From UBA3210 sp048359995 (GTDB lineage Bacteria; Bacillota_I; Bacilli_A; RFN20; CAG-449): a stretch of 44,476 nt of DNA. A program made the position numbers and the translations under genes. Each line of letters begins with the position of its first letter. Positions within the stretch are counted from its first letter, which is position 1. The notes beneath the pieces are model-generated. The model had not been told where the DNA came from, did no database searches, and was given only the letters and a program-made list of their open reading frames with translations. Positions 1 through 7,593 of this stretch are shown here, piece by piece. The stretch is taken from assembly GCA_048359995.1 (NCBI GenBank), contig DBGCPK010000007.1, positions 1 to 44,476 of the forward strand, in the 5' to 3' direction.

Positions 1-2
1 GT

Positions 3-1826
3 ATTTCAGTAGAAGAATTAACTGCATATTCTTCTGAAGTTGTAAAGGAGCAATTAATGCGTCCCAACAATTCTGAAAGTAATATTGATTTAATTTCTTT
101 TAGAAGAATACTAAAATTAACTTTAGAAAAAACGACAAAGAGCAACATTTTAAGTGTAATTGAAGAGATTAAAGAAAATTTTAATTTTCAATATGTCGGC
201 CCTGAGTTTATTTATGTTGAATCATCGACCTATCCTTTTGATTCTACATTATTAAATAATAATCAATGGGCACATAATTCTATTAATACACCTAAAGCGT
301 GGGATTATACTACAGGAAGTGATGAGATATATGTAGGAGTTATCGACACCGGTATAGATGGAATGCACGATTATTTGAGTGGAAATTTATCTAATGGACT
401 ACATATGGATTTTTCAGGTAATACACCTAAGCCATTAAATATTCCAATAGATTCTTCTAATCATGGTACACATGTTGCTGGTATTATTGGTGCTAAACCA
501 AATTCTTCTACAGGGGTAGTAGGTGTTTGTTGGAATGTTAATATTGTTTCATTAAGAATTAGTATTAATGGATACTGGTATTCTTCTAGAGCCATTCAAG
601 CTGTCGATTATGCTATTTTGAAAGGTATTGACGTTTTGAATTATAGTGGAAGAGTTAGAGATGAAGTGACTAATGAAATAAATATTAATGATCCTGCCTT
701 ATCTCAAATAATAGCTAATTATCCTGGATTATTTGTTGCTGCCGCTGGAAATTATTATTCTGATAATGACGAAGTAGATGTTTTCCCTGCTAATTATTCT
801 TTGACACATTCTAATGTTATTTCTGTTGGAGCGTTAGATATTAATGATGAAAAAGCTCTTTTTTCAAATTATGGTATTAATTCTGTACAAATATATGCAC
901 CAGGTTATGATATTTATAGTACATTGCCTGATAATAATTATGGTGCACTTTCTGGTACTTCAATGGCGGCTCCATATGTATCCGGGGTTGCAGCCTTACT
1001 ATTATCAGTAAACCCATCATTGACAGGAACGCAATTAAGAAAAATATTAATTAATAGTTCTAGCAGTATATTAATAGAAGTAAATGATGGATCGTACCAT
1101 ACAGTAGGGAAACTAGATGCATATAATGCAGTTAAATATGTATTGAATAATTATGGTTCTTCAACAACATTAAAATATAACACCAAGTCATTAAGTATAA
1201 CTATTGATTCAACAAGTACATTCTTTAATGAAAAAAATTATTTTCTAAAAATGAATGTTGAAAATGCATATGAGTATGATTTTGCAATTTCATCATCTAG
1301 TGCATTAGAAGTAACATTATATGACTCTAATTTTAATAAAATAAATGTATCACAAACATCTTCTAATGGAAGTTTAACAAAAACATTTAGTTACTATTTA
1401 TCAGTTGGAACATATTATTTAAAATCTAATTATGTTAGTTCAACTGCAAGTGGTACCATAAATGTTTCTATTGCCGGAGAACCACATACCCATTCATATT
1501 CAATGCAATACTATAATTATAAATGGCACAAATTAACATGTGAATGTGGACAAACTACTGGGTCAACACAAGTACATACAATTTTACAATCAGAAATTAT
1601 TAATGGAAGATATGCAGAATGTTTGGGATGTCATCATTTATTAGATTTAAATTTTGATATGGCATTAGTAGGAGGAATTAATAGTCTTTCTGCTACACAA
1701 GTTTCAATCAATGGTAGTTATATTTTACCAAGCGGAATTATTGTGTTAGTTGATAAAGATTTAGATACTTATTTAAATGGTACTTTAGTTTTCTATGATA
1801 AAGATAAAGTACCAGTGATTCAATAA
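3..1826 (+). CDS. S8 (subtilisin) family serine protease, 5' end cut by window edge
   Basis: The frame is open to the first base of the window, so the gene is 5' truncated; an ATG at 57 has an AAAGGAG upstream, but starting there leaves no signal peptide. Counting from that ATG, the catalytic triad is visible: Asp97 (VGVIDTGID), His136 (NHGTHVAG) and Ser302 (SGTSMAAP), with the oxyanion Asn232 in AAAGN. The peptidase domain spans about residues 85-360. About 230 residues follow: a beta-rich stretch, then a His/Cys-rich segment near 480-540 with two CxC/CxxC pairs (CECG, CLGC) that could bind metal, as seen in extracellular proteins of gut Firmicutes. It is probably a secreted or surface protease; the exporting N-terminus lies outside the window. 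The family is certain, the substrate unknown. Confidence 0.93.
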   Translation: MSVEELTAYSSEVVKEQLMRPNNSESNIDLISFRRILKLTLEKTTKSNILSVIEEIKENFNFQYVGPEFIYVESSTYPFDSTLLNNNQWAHNSINTPKAWDYTTGSDEIYVGVIDTGIDGMHDYLSGNLSNGLHMDFSGNTPKPLNIPIDSSNHGTHVAGIIGAKPNSSTGVVGVCWNVNIVSLRISINGYWYSSRAIQAVDYAILKGIDVLNYSGRVRDEVTNEININDPALSQIIANYPGLFVAAAGNYYSDNDEVDVFPANYSLTHSNVISVGALDINDEKALFSNYGINSVQIYAPGYDIYSTLPDNNYGALSGTSMAAPYVSGVAALLLSVNPSLTGTQLRKILINSSSSILIEVNDGSYHTVGKLDAYNAVKYVLNNYGSSTTLKYNTKSLSITIDSTSTFFNEKNYFLKMNVENAYEYDFAISSSSALEVTLYDSNFNKINVSQTSSNGSLTKTFSYYLSVGTYYLKSNYVSSTASGTINVSIAGEPHTHSYSMQYYNYKWHKLTCECGQTTGSTQVHTILQSEIINGRYAECLGCHHLLDLNFDMALVGGINSLSATQVSINGSYILPSGIIVLVDKDLDTYLNGTLVFYDKDKVPVIQ

Positions 1827-1955
1827 TATAATTCATAATTAATTATTAACGGTGCTTCGTTGAACCAATGTTGCACCTTTCTAATTTTGGAGATGATTTA
1901 TAAGAAGTTTGCCAAATGATATAATTATAAGGAGTTAGGTGAAAGGGTATAATAT

Positions 1956-2191
1956 TGCCACACGTTACTGAACAAAAAGTTAAATTTTGTCTTGTACGAC
2001 TTGCTTTGTCGGCTGACGAACGAAGAACACGCCCTTAATACGGAGGAGATAATCGCTTTGCTCGCCAATGCAGTGCAGGCTTCCAAGTAAGTTATGGGTT
2101 TGCTGCTTATAATGTCGGCTGGACGATAGCCGCCTTTGTATCAGACGACTATGAATGGTTGGCAAAAGAGAGACGCTACAGATTGTATTAA
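1956..2191 (+). pseudogene. decayed gene remnant ending in the first copy of the 88-bp repeat
   Basis: No intact gene fits 1827-2227. From 1956 a start-less frame reads about 44 residues (including NEEHALNTEEIIALL) and stops at 2088-2090. A second frame overlaps it and continues to TAA at 2189-2191, ending DDYEWLAKERRYRLY. Joining the two needs one frameshift. The last part is the copy of a tail that recurs at 3506. I do not recognise the family. It may be a broken toxin-like or accessory gene, or noncoding sequence that happens to be open. Confidence 0.3.
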
Positions 2192-2230
2192 AGAAATCAC
2201 TATTCAAATGAAAAGGAGAGTAAGAAAATG
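2143..2230 (+). repeat. 88-bp direct repeat, copy 1 (tail + RBS + start codon)
   Basis: Matches 3506-3593 at 85 of 88 positions by eye. The repeat encodes the end of a protein (DDYEWLAKERRYRLY then TAA), continues through the ribosome binding site AAAAGGAGAG, and ends at the ATG of the following gene (2228). Similarity stops at the start codon. Confidence 0.9.
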
Positions 2231-2629
2231 GAAAAGTTTAAAACAGTATTGAAAGTTATCTATTTTACTCTCCTTTCAATTAGCATACTGCTTGGTATGG
2301 TATGGGGCGTTCTGTTAGAAATTCCTTTTCCAAAATCGGAATGGTTTGATGTTTTGGACGACATTATTGCGCTTTCTGCGATAATCACTATGACTCCTTT
2401 ACTTATTTATGGACTGGCATATTCAGTCAGAGAAAAAAGAAAGATATTTAAGATCTATGTTATTGTCTTATCGGTTTTTATTACATTTCATTCGATTCTG
2501 CTGATGACACAAATTTCATTTTTTAATTTACAGGTTCTTGAGATACCTTATGCAATATCTTTCTTTTGTTTAGTTCTATCTATTATACCGGCTATAGTCT
2601 ATGCTATCATTCGTCATAGAAGAAAATAG
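2228..2629 (+). CDS. small four-helix membrane protein, unknown function
   Basis: A 133-residue, strongly hydrophobic protein with four predicted membrane segments (about 8-28, 43-65, 74-96 and 104-127) and a short basic C-terminus (RHRRK). The start is set by AAAAGGAGAG within the duplicated upstream sequence. I do not recognise a family. The neighbours are decayed gene tails and other orphan membrane proteins, and its upstream repeat recurs before the gene at 3591. An immunity-type or cargo role is possible but is inference from layout only. Confidence 0.7.
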   Translation: MEKFKTVLKVIYFTLLSISILLGMVWGVLLEIPFPKSEWFDVLDDIIALSAIITMTPLLIYGLAYSVREKRKIFKIYVIVLSVFITFHSILLMTQISFFNLQVLEIPYAISFFCLVLSIIPAIVYAIIRHRRK

Positions 2630-2785
2630 GTTTATTCAAAAACCGGCAAAGACAGAGGCGTTTCTAAAGATGGATTGCAGATGGGATAAATCATGTATCC
2701 ATATAAAGGAAAACCATCAGACTTTCATTTTAATTGGGAAGAGTTCAGTAAGCCAATTGTGAAGAGATTGGGTAATGGGTGGTAA
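2630..2785 (+). pseudogene. gene-tail remnant with in-frame stop
   Basis: Directly after the preceding stop, the same frame reads a polar stretch (KTGKDRGVSKDGLQMG), a TAA at 2687-2689, and then from ATG 2693 a 30-residue peptide ending EEFSKPIVKRLGNGW. There is no good ribosome binding site. The composition resembles the C-terminal tail of a secreted or RHS-like protein interrupted by a stop. It could also be an independent 30-aa ORF. Identity is unknown. Confidence 0.3.
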
Positions 2786-2845
2786 TCAAACAGCTTATGA
2801 TTTATAATAGATTTATTTTAAGATATAATAGCGGAGAAAAGTTAA

Positions 2846-3487
2846 ATGAAAAAAGTGTTTATAATTGATATAATTCTAGAAATTATTATAAGTTGTCTTA
2901 TGATACTGTCTTTCATCTATTCTATAATTTACAATGAATATGTTGTTTTTGCTTTTATTGCATTGCTTTTTATAATAAATTCTTTTGCTTTATTCATTGT
3001 GTTTTCAAATTACATAAAGAATTGCGATTTGTTCATTAGTGATTATAATTTTTTTAAAATAGCAAATGAAGAAAATGTTGTAATGAATTGTAGAAAATTA
3101 AATACTTCATATTTTTTAGATTACAATGGGCAGACAATTGAATTTAGGAGTAATGAGAAACTATTTGGAAATCAAATGTTCTTTGCATATGTTGTCAGAA
3201 ATATACGTTATTTTGAAGTATCAATTAAAAGACCGATGATATTTCTTTTTAAAAAAAGTGTCAAGCTAAAAAATATGAAACTGAAAAATTTAACGATTGT
3301 TTTAGACGGGGAAAAAATTTTTTTCGTAAAAAATGGTGTTTCAAAATGCAAGTTCACTTTAATTAATAAAGCGTGGTATTGGAGATATTTTTTATCAAGG
3401 AGAGCCATAGCAAAAGCAATGGTGAAAGATATAAACTTTATTGATGAGAAAAAATTTCAGAGTGGCAGAATTTCGTACCCTAAATAA
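2846..3487 (+). CDS. two-helix membrane protein with cytoplasmic domain, unknown
   Basis: 213 residues. Two membrane segments occupy about residues 7-28 and 32-56, followed by about 155 residues of mixed alpha/beta character, rich in Lys, Phe and Asn, that would face the cytoplasm. A GGAGAAAAG sits before the ATG. The codons are very AT-rich, like its neighbours and unlike the genes after 6400. The architecture (two helices plus a soluble domain) is shared with the 240-residue protein at 3591, but no sequence similarity is obvious. No family recognised. Confidence 0.7.
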   Translation: MKKVFIIDIILEIIISCLMILSFIYSIIYNEYVVFAFIALLFIINSFALFIVFSNYIKNCDLFISDYNFFKIANEENVVMNCRKLNTSYFLDYNGQTIEFRSNEKLFGNQMFFAYVVRNIRYFEVSIKRPMIFLFKKSVKLKNMKLKNLTIVLDGEKIFFVKNGVSKCKFTLINKAWYWRYFLSRRAIAKAMVKDINFIDEKKFQSGRISYPK

Positions 3488-3505
3488 CGATAATGGTCCT
3501 TATAT

Positions 3506-3593
3506 AGACGACTATGAATGGTTGGCAAATAAGAGACGCTACAGGTTGTATTAAAGAAATCACTATTCAAATGAAAAGGAGAGTAAGAAAATG
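3506..3593 (+). repeat. 88-bp direct repeat, copy 2
   Basis: Near-identical to 2143-2230. It encodes the same peptide tail (here DDYEWLANKRRYRLY, stop), the same spacer and the same AAAAGGAGAG, and ends at the ATG of the gene at 3591. The sequence diverges on both sides, including immediately inside the gene. Confidence 0.9.
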
Positions 3594-4313
3594 AAAAAGA
3601 TAAAGAAAGTAATCATTCTTGCACATTTATTTATAGTGGTAGCAGTTATTCTATCGTTATCTCTATCCAGCTTATTGTTTTTATCGCCGATCAAAGATTG
3701 GGTAAAAATAATATTATTTTTGATAGTCTTTGTATGTTTGATGTTAGGTTTAGGGTACCTAATTAACAAATTCTTTTGTATGAAGTTAAAAAAAGTAAAA
3801 CAAAAGGATCGGATTGTTTTTATTGACTGTGATTTATCAACGATGCCAATAGAAGAAGCACTGAGTAATGGTGAAAAGAATTATGTTCTTTACAAGAAAA
3901 AAAGATTTTTGGATACGTTAAGTTTACTATATATAGATAATAATTCTATTGATGTAAAAAAAATAAAATCAATCATAAAAAGTAATAATAGCTTTATCAA
4001 AAATAGGTTTAAAGAGGCAAAAGAAACAAATCCGACAAAATGCCATTGGAATTTAAAAATAAATATGTTAGTCGTCAATGACGAAACCAAACAAAGTGAA
4101 ATGAGGGATGTCATCGGAACATTAAATAAGGATCAATTATATGAAATCGGGAAATTTACATTTGTTTATTTTCCAAATATGAAAATTGCAATTTTTCCAA
4201 TTTACCAAGGGGACGAATTAAATATACAGTCACTTCTAAAATACATAAAGAGTATTAAGATGATATGTAAATTTTCATCATACCCCCCAAACTATTTTTT
4301 TGATAAATTATAA
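3591..4313 (+). CDS. two-helix membrane protein with cytoplasmic domain, unknown
   Basis: 240 residues with two hydrophobic segments (about 7-29 and 35-57), then a soluble region of about 180 residues starting with a Lys-rich stretch (MKLKKVKQKDR). Start and ribosome binding site are supplied by the second copy of the 88-bp repeat. No recognised family or catalytic motif. Shared control sequence with the gene at 2228 suggests that the two occupy equivalent positions in a duplicated module. Confidence 0.7.
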   Translation: MKKIKKVIILAHLFIVVAVILSLSLSSLLFLSPIKDWVKIILFLIVFVCLMLGLGYLINKFFCMKLKKVKQKDRIVFIDCDLSTMPIEEALSNGEKNYVLYKKKRFLDTLSLLYIDNNSIDVKKIKSIIKSNNSFIKNRFKEAKETNPTKCHWNLKINMLVVNDETKQSEMRDVIGTLNKDQLYEIGKFTFVYFPNMKIAIFPIYQGDELNIQSLLKYIKSIKMICKFSSYPPNYFFDKL

Positions 4314-4382
4314 AAGCAATGTTCGCTCACTTAATTTTAGATAAACTACAAGTTACATATGACTTGAATATTTTATTTTAGT

Positions 4383-4681
4383 ATGAAAAGGATTAAACAT
4401 ATACCCTATGGTGTTTGTGATGAAAATGAAAATTTATGTATTTCACCAATGTCTATTGGAGTTATTGGAAGTATATCTGGAACTCTAAGGTGGACAGATG
4501 ATCAAAATTTTGATAGGTGCAATAATAAAAGTAACTGTTAGTGGGAGTTGGTGGAGTAAAAATACGAGATAAGTTATAACGATATAGGGGACATTAGATC
4601 AGGAAAATCAAAAGTTCATGTATTAAATACTGATCCAAACGATCTATGGTCTATCTCTACTTTCATAATTAATGCAATCTG
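4383..4681 (+). pseudogene. frameshifted remnant of a small gene
   Basis: An ATG at 4383 opens a 52-residue frame (beginning MKRIKHIPYGVCDENEN) that stops at 4539-4541. Protein-like reading continues in a second frame (VSGSWWSKNTR, stop) and then a third (DIGDIRSGKSKVHV to an end near 4681). Together they would make one protein of about 100 residues with two frameshifts. No family recognised. It fills most of the 4314-4736 gap; the rest is AT-rich and featureless. Confidence 0.4.
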
Positions 4682-4736
4682 AGTTATGAAGGCTTGCATA
4701 TTTATACGAATTTATTATTTAAAAGAGGAGTAAAGT

Positions 4737-4829
4737 ATGACAAGTTTCTCAAATGATATTGATTGGTACGATTATCGTGATTATATGGCCATCCAAAAAT
4801 ACAGGCGATTGATTGATTACATATCGTAG
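4737..4829 (+). CDS. 30-residue small ORF with strong RBS
   Basis: ATG at 4737 preceded by AGAGGAG at a good spacing. The product begins MTSFSNDIDWYDYRDYM, is aromatic and charged, and ends DYIS, stop. It overlaps the 3' end of the convergent lipoprotein gene by 13 bases. It may be a real small protein, or the start of a gene cut off by rearrangement at about 4817. Confidence 0.4.
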   Translation: MTSFSNDIDWYDYRDYMAIQKYRRLIDYIS

Positions 4830-6079
4830 AAATTCTTTTGTTCTTTATGTACATAAGCGGTTATATGAGATACGTATTGTTTATAATCAATCAATTTTTC
4901 TATATAATTTGATCGCATATCCAAGGCTAATTTGAAGTATAATGTTTCGCCCTTTTCTAATTCAAAATTATTATATAATATTGAGTTATAGCTTATGTCA
5001 TCGGAATTTATAGGAACTTTGTTTTCGTTTAAGATTGGCAAAGTACTATAATTTATTTTGCGTATGTAATTGTCGTTTTCTCGATCTTCTTTGCTTTGAT
5101 ATACATAAAGAAAGATATTTTTCGCATAAAAATCATTTTCTTCCCATAAAAACGATAAATAGAACTTTGAAGTTTCTTCGGCGGTAAAATTTAAATATCG
5201 ATACATTGTAAATTCGCTGATTAATGCATCATGAGCATATTCGTATTTTATTGAAGAAAGTCCGATATCTACCGTGCTAAAGTATCCATTATTTGTTGAA
5301 TGTTCTAATAACGCGATGTCTTCATTTATAGGAAGCGGCTTTTCAACTTCAAATGGCGTTTCGCTTACAACCATTTTTAACGGATTCGGGAAAGTATGCG
5401 AATCGGTTGAAACGGCAATATACACAAAATCATCGATGCTTGAATCTAAAGGAACATAAAAGTAAGTTCCATTATCATAAGAAGTATTTGTTTTATTTAC
5501 AGGTGAGTAATTGTTGTATCCAAATTTGGGATATCCTCTTGAAAGATAGGAGTAAAATGGATTCCATGCAGCAGCAAAACTGTTGTTTATGCTAGAAACA
5601 AAGTGGCTGCTATCGTAATTTAAATCTAATTTATAAATTGGGTTATTATGATCATCTATCGGAAGTGTATCTTCGTTATAGGTAATAAGACTTCCTTCAT
5701 CGTAAAATGAAATGGTATATTTAATATCGTCGGCACCCGTAATTAAAAAATAATATGGTTTTAATTCGCCGAATTCGTCGTATTCCGGCTGAAATCTGAA
5801 GAAATGAACGTTATTCAAATCATATGCGTGAACATGACTCCAAAAGTTTAGATCTTCTTCGCAAAGTATAGTGTATTTTTCGTAATCCAAGTTCTCTTCG
5901 ATCGTTATTTCTTCGTTTAAATATAAGTTTTTACATAATTTTACTTCATTGAGGTATTCTTCGTATTCTTTTTTTAAAGCGGAATACTTATCTTTACTTT
6001 TGCACGAAACAAGAGTAGTCAAGAATAATAAAGGAAGAGTAAATGCTATTATCGATAATCGCTTGCAAAGATTTCTCAT
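4817..6079 (-). CDS. lipoprotein, unknown function
   Basis: 420 residues. The N-terminus is a lipoprotein signal: basic start MRNLCKRL, hydrophobic core, lipobox LVSC with Cys at about residue 26. The mature part is acidic and rich in Asp, Tyr and Asn, with predicted beta strands and no obvious catalytic motif, suggesting a surface-anchored binding or structural protein. On the minus strand an AAAAGGGGTG lies 9 bases before the ATG. It is the only long minus-strand gene in this zone and converges with the upstream small genes. Family not recognised. Confidence 0.8.
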   Translation of the reverse strand: MRNLCKRLSIIAFTLPLLFLTTLVSCKSKDKYSALKKEYEEYLNEVKLCKNLYLNEEITIEENLDYEKYTILCEEDLNFWSHVHAYDLNNVHFFRFQPEYDEFGELKPYYFLITGADDIKYTISFYDEGSLITYNEDTLPIDDHNNPIYKLDLNYDSSHFVSSINNSFAAAWNPFYSYLSRGYPKFGYNNYSPVNKTNTSYDNGTYFYVPLDSSIDDFVYIAVSTDSHTFPNPLKMVVSETPFEVEKPLPINEDIALLEHSTNNGYFSTVDIGLSSIKYEYAHDALISEFTMYRYLNFTAEETSKFYLSFLWEENDFYAKNIFLYVYQSKEDRENDNYIRKINYSTLPILNENKVPINSDDISYNSILYNNFELEKGETLYFKLALDMRSNYIEKLIDYKQYVSHITAYVHKEQKNFYDM

Positions 6080-6234
6080 ATTTCATGCACCCCTTTTGTT
6101 ATTATATTACTTCTTTATCGCCAAATGGATAAAAATCAAATTAATGATCGTATCTTCTTCATTAAGCAGATGATCCTTTCGCAATTTGAAATATAGTTGT
6201 ATTTTAATCTAAAATATAAAATAAATCAAGGATA

Positions 6235-6411
6235 ATGAGATTCACATTGTATCGATATACAGTAAATGTTGAACTATTTTCAGGAATCGTGATTTTAAGC
6301 GGAAAAGAGGAATTCGAAAATCAAAAAACCATTGTATTGGGGCTTTATTACGCGAAAGAACGCTGTTCCGAAAGAAAGAACAAAAAAAGTAACGCATTTC
6401 TGTTAGAATAG
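6235..6411 (+). CDS. possible 58-residue ORF ahead of the XRE gene
   Basis: ATG 6235 to TAG 6409-6411, beginning MRFTLYRYTVNVELFSG and ending in a Lys/Ser-rich tail. An AAGG sits only a few bases upstream of the ATG, which is closer than ideal. The stop lies directly before the ribosome binding site of the next gene, as in an operon. No family recognised, and it may be a chance frame. Apart from this and the inverted repeat at 6248, the 6080-6427 gap shows nothing clear. Confidence 0.25.
   Translation: MRFTLYRYTVNVELFSGIVILSGKEEFENQKTIVLGLYYAKERCSERKNKKSNAFLLE
6248..6261. promoter_or_regulatory. inverted repeat TGTAT-N4-ATACA
   Basis: Five-base arms TGTAT and ATACA separated by CGAT, 165 bases upstream of an XRE-type regulator gene. 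Size and form fit an operator for a dimeric helix-turn-helix protein, possibly self-control. It also lies inside the weak ORF at 6235, so only one of the two readings may be right. Confidence 0.25.
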
Positions 6412-6427
6412 AAAAGGAGGACAATAT

Positions 6428-7060
6428 ATGAATTTTTCCGAAAAACTGAAACAACTGCGAAAAGAATCGGGAATGACGCAAGAGATGTGCGCGAGAAAAC
6501 TCTATGTTTCGCGTTCTGTTATCGCCAAATACGAAACAGGACGGGCTTATCCCGACGGGGATATGTTAAAGAAAATCGCGGATCTTTTTCATACGAATGT
6601 GGAAGAATTGATTTCCGAAGAAGAAAACCGAAGGATTGCATTGAACGCTTCCGACGGTTTAAAGCATCTGAGGAAAGCCTTCTCGCTCGTTGAAATTGCC
6701 CTTTCGATATCGGCAATCGTACTGATGCTCATACCGATTTTCAGCTACGGTCATTATGTGTACCCGATTCCGGAAGGAAAGGATGCGCCGGAATACATTC
6801 ACGGTCAGATCAGTTTGATCACCGCGACGGTCAAAAAGGCGAATCCGATCGGTATCTTTGCGATTCTTTCTCTGTGTCTTACGATTTCATTAGCCTTTTC
6901 TTCTTTGATCGTCGATAAGAAAAAAACTCAAAAAGTTCTTCGGATCGCCAACGGCGTTTTTGCGCTTGCAGGTCTCGTCCTTTTTCTTTTAACTTTTGCT
7001 TTTGGAGTCAGTTATATGGGAAGCAACGATTTTTCGATCAATTCAACGAGGGGAATTTAA
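6428..7060 (+). CDS. membrane-anchored XRE-family regulator
   Basis: 210 residues. Residues 1-65 are a classic Cro/CI-type helix-turn-helix domain (LRKESGMTQEMCARKL, then SRSVIAKYETGRAYPD, then LLxLADLF-like MLKKIADLF and VEELIS). After a linker come three membrane segments at about 84-104, 138-160 and 171-195. Such HTH-plus-membrane proteins are common in Firmicutes and often control adjacent membrane or efflux genes. AAAAGGAGG lies 7 bases before the ATG. One base separates its stop from the following lipoprotein start, so the two are surely cotranscribed. It begins the higher-GC core zone. Ligand and targets unknown. Confidence 0.88.
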   Translation: MNFSEKLKQLRKESGMTQEMCARKLYVSRSVIAKYETGRAYPDGDMLKKIADLFHTNVEELISEEENRRIALNASDGLKHLRKAFSLVEIALSISAIVLMLIPIFSYGHYVYPIPEGKDAPEYIHGQISLITATVKKANPIGIFAILSLCLTISLAFSSLIVDKKKTQKVLRIANGVFALAGLVLFLLTFAFGVSYMGSNDFSINSTRGI

Positions 7061-7061
7061 A

Positions 7062-7457
7062 ATGGGAAAAAGATGGATGGCTTTTTTTCTTTCGATGTTA
7101 TTTTTGACCTCTTGTTCTCCCGATAGGCTATTGCTGAGAGTGAAATATCCGGAGTATTTCGAAGTAGCCGATTTTAAGGGGGTGGAAATCTATTGCTGGC
7201 AGGAAAAGGGTTTCTTGTACGGCGGATTGTTGATGGGAACCAATCGACTGAAAGGATCCGAAGAGATCAACAGACTCCGATCGGCATCTCTTTTTGAATT
7301 GAAAGAAATCATAGAGACTTATGCCGACAAAGATGTGGTTCTTGACCTCATGTATGTGCAGAGACCGTGCGGCGAAAATTGGTGGAACGATGCCGTCGAA
7401 TATAGGAATTCACATCCGGAAACGATCGCCGTATTGGAAATGATATTGGGAATATAG
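7062..7457 (+). CDS. small lipoprotein cotranscribed with XRE regulator
   Basis: 131 residues from ATG 7062; a longer frame upstream overlaps the regulator and is not needed. The signal MGKRWMAFFLSMLFLTSC gives a lipobox LTSC with the acylated Cys at residue 18. The mature domain is short and mixed alpha/beta, with a conserved-looking end (PCGENWWNDAVEYR). GAGGGG precedes the start. The tight coupling to the membrane HTH protein suggests a sensing or output partner. Family not recognised. Confidence 0.75.
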   Translation: MGKRWMAFFLSMLFLTSCSPDRLLLRVKYPEYFEVADFKGVEIYCWQEKGFLYGGLLMGTNRLKGSEEINRLRSASLFELKEIIETYADKDVVLDLMYVQRPCGENWWNDAVEYRNSHPETIAVLEMILGI

Positions 7458-7520
7458 TTTTTTAGATAGCGATAACGGAAATACGCAATTTAGTTCTATT
7501 TTAATTTTTTTTAAATTTAT

Positions 7521-7536
7521 GTTAGCAATTGCTAAC
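7521..7536. promoter_or_regulatory. palindromic operator GTTAGCAATTGCTAAC
   Basis: A perfect 16-bp palindrome upstream of the ABC exporter operon. A near-identical site (7-base arms GTTAGCG/CGCTAAC) lies just after the -10 box of the second ABC operon at 12103. Form and placement are typical of MarR- or TetR-type repressor operators that control drug efflux. No repressor gene of that type is in the window. A weak TAAATT box lies 4 bases upstream, mirroring the geometry of the second site. Confidence 0.75.
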
Positions 7537-7593
7537 TAAATGAATTATGATGATATAGAAAGGGAACTCAAATTCAAAAGGAGGTTGATAAGT

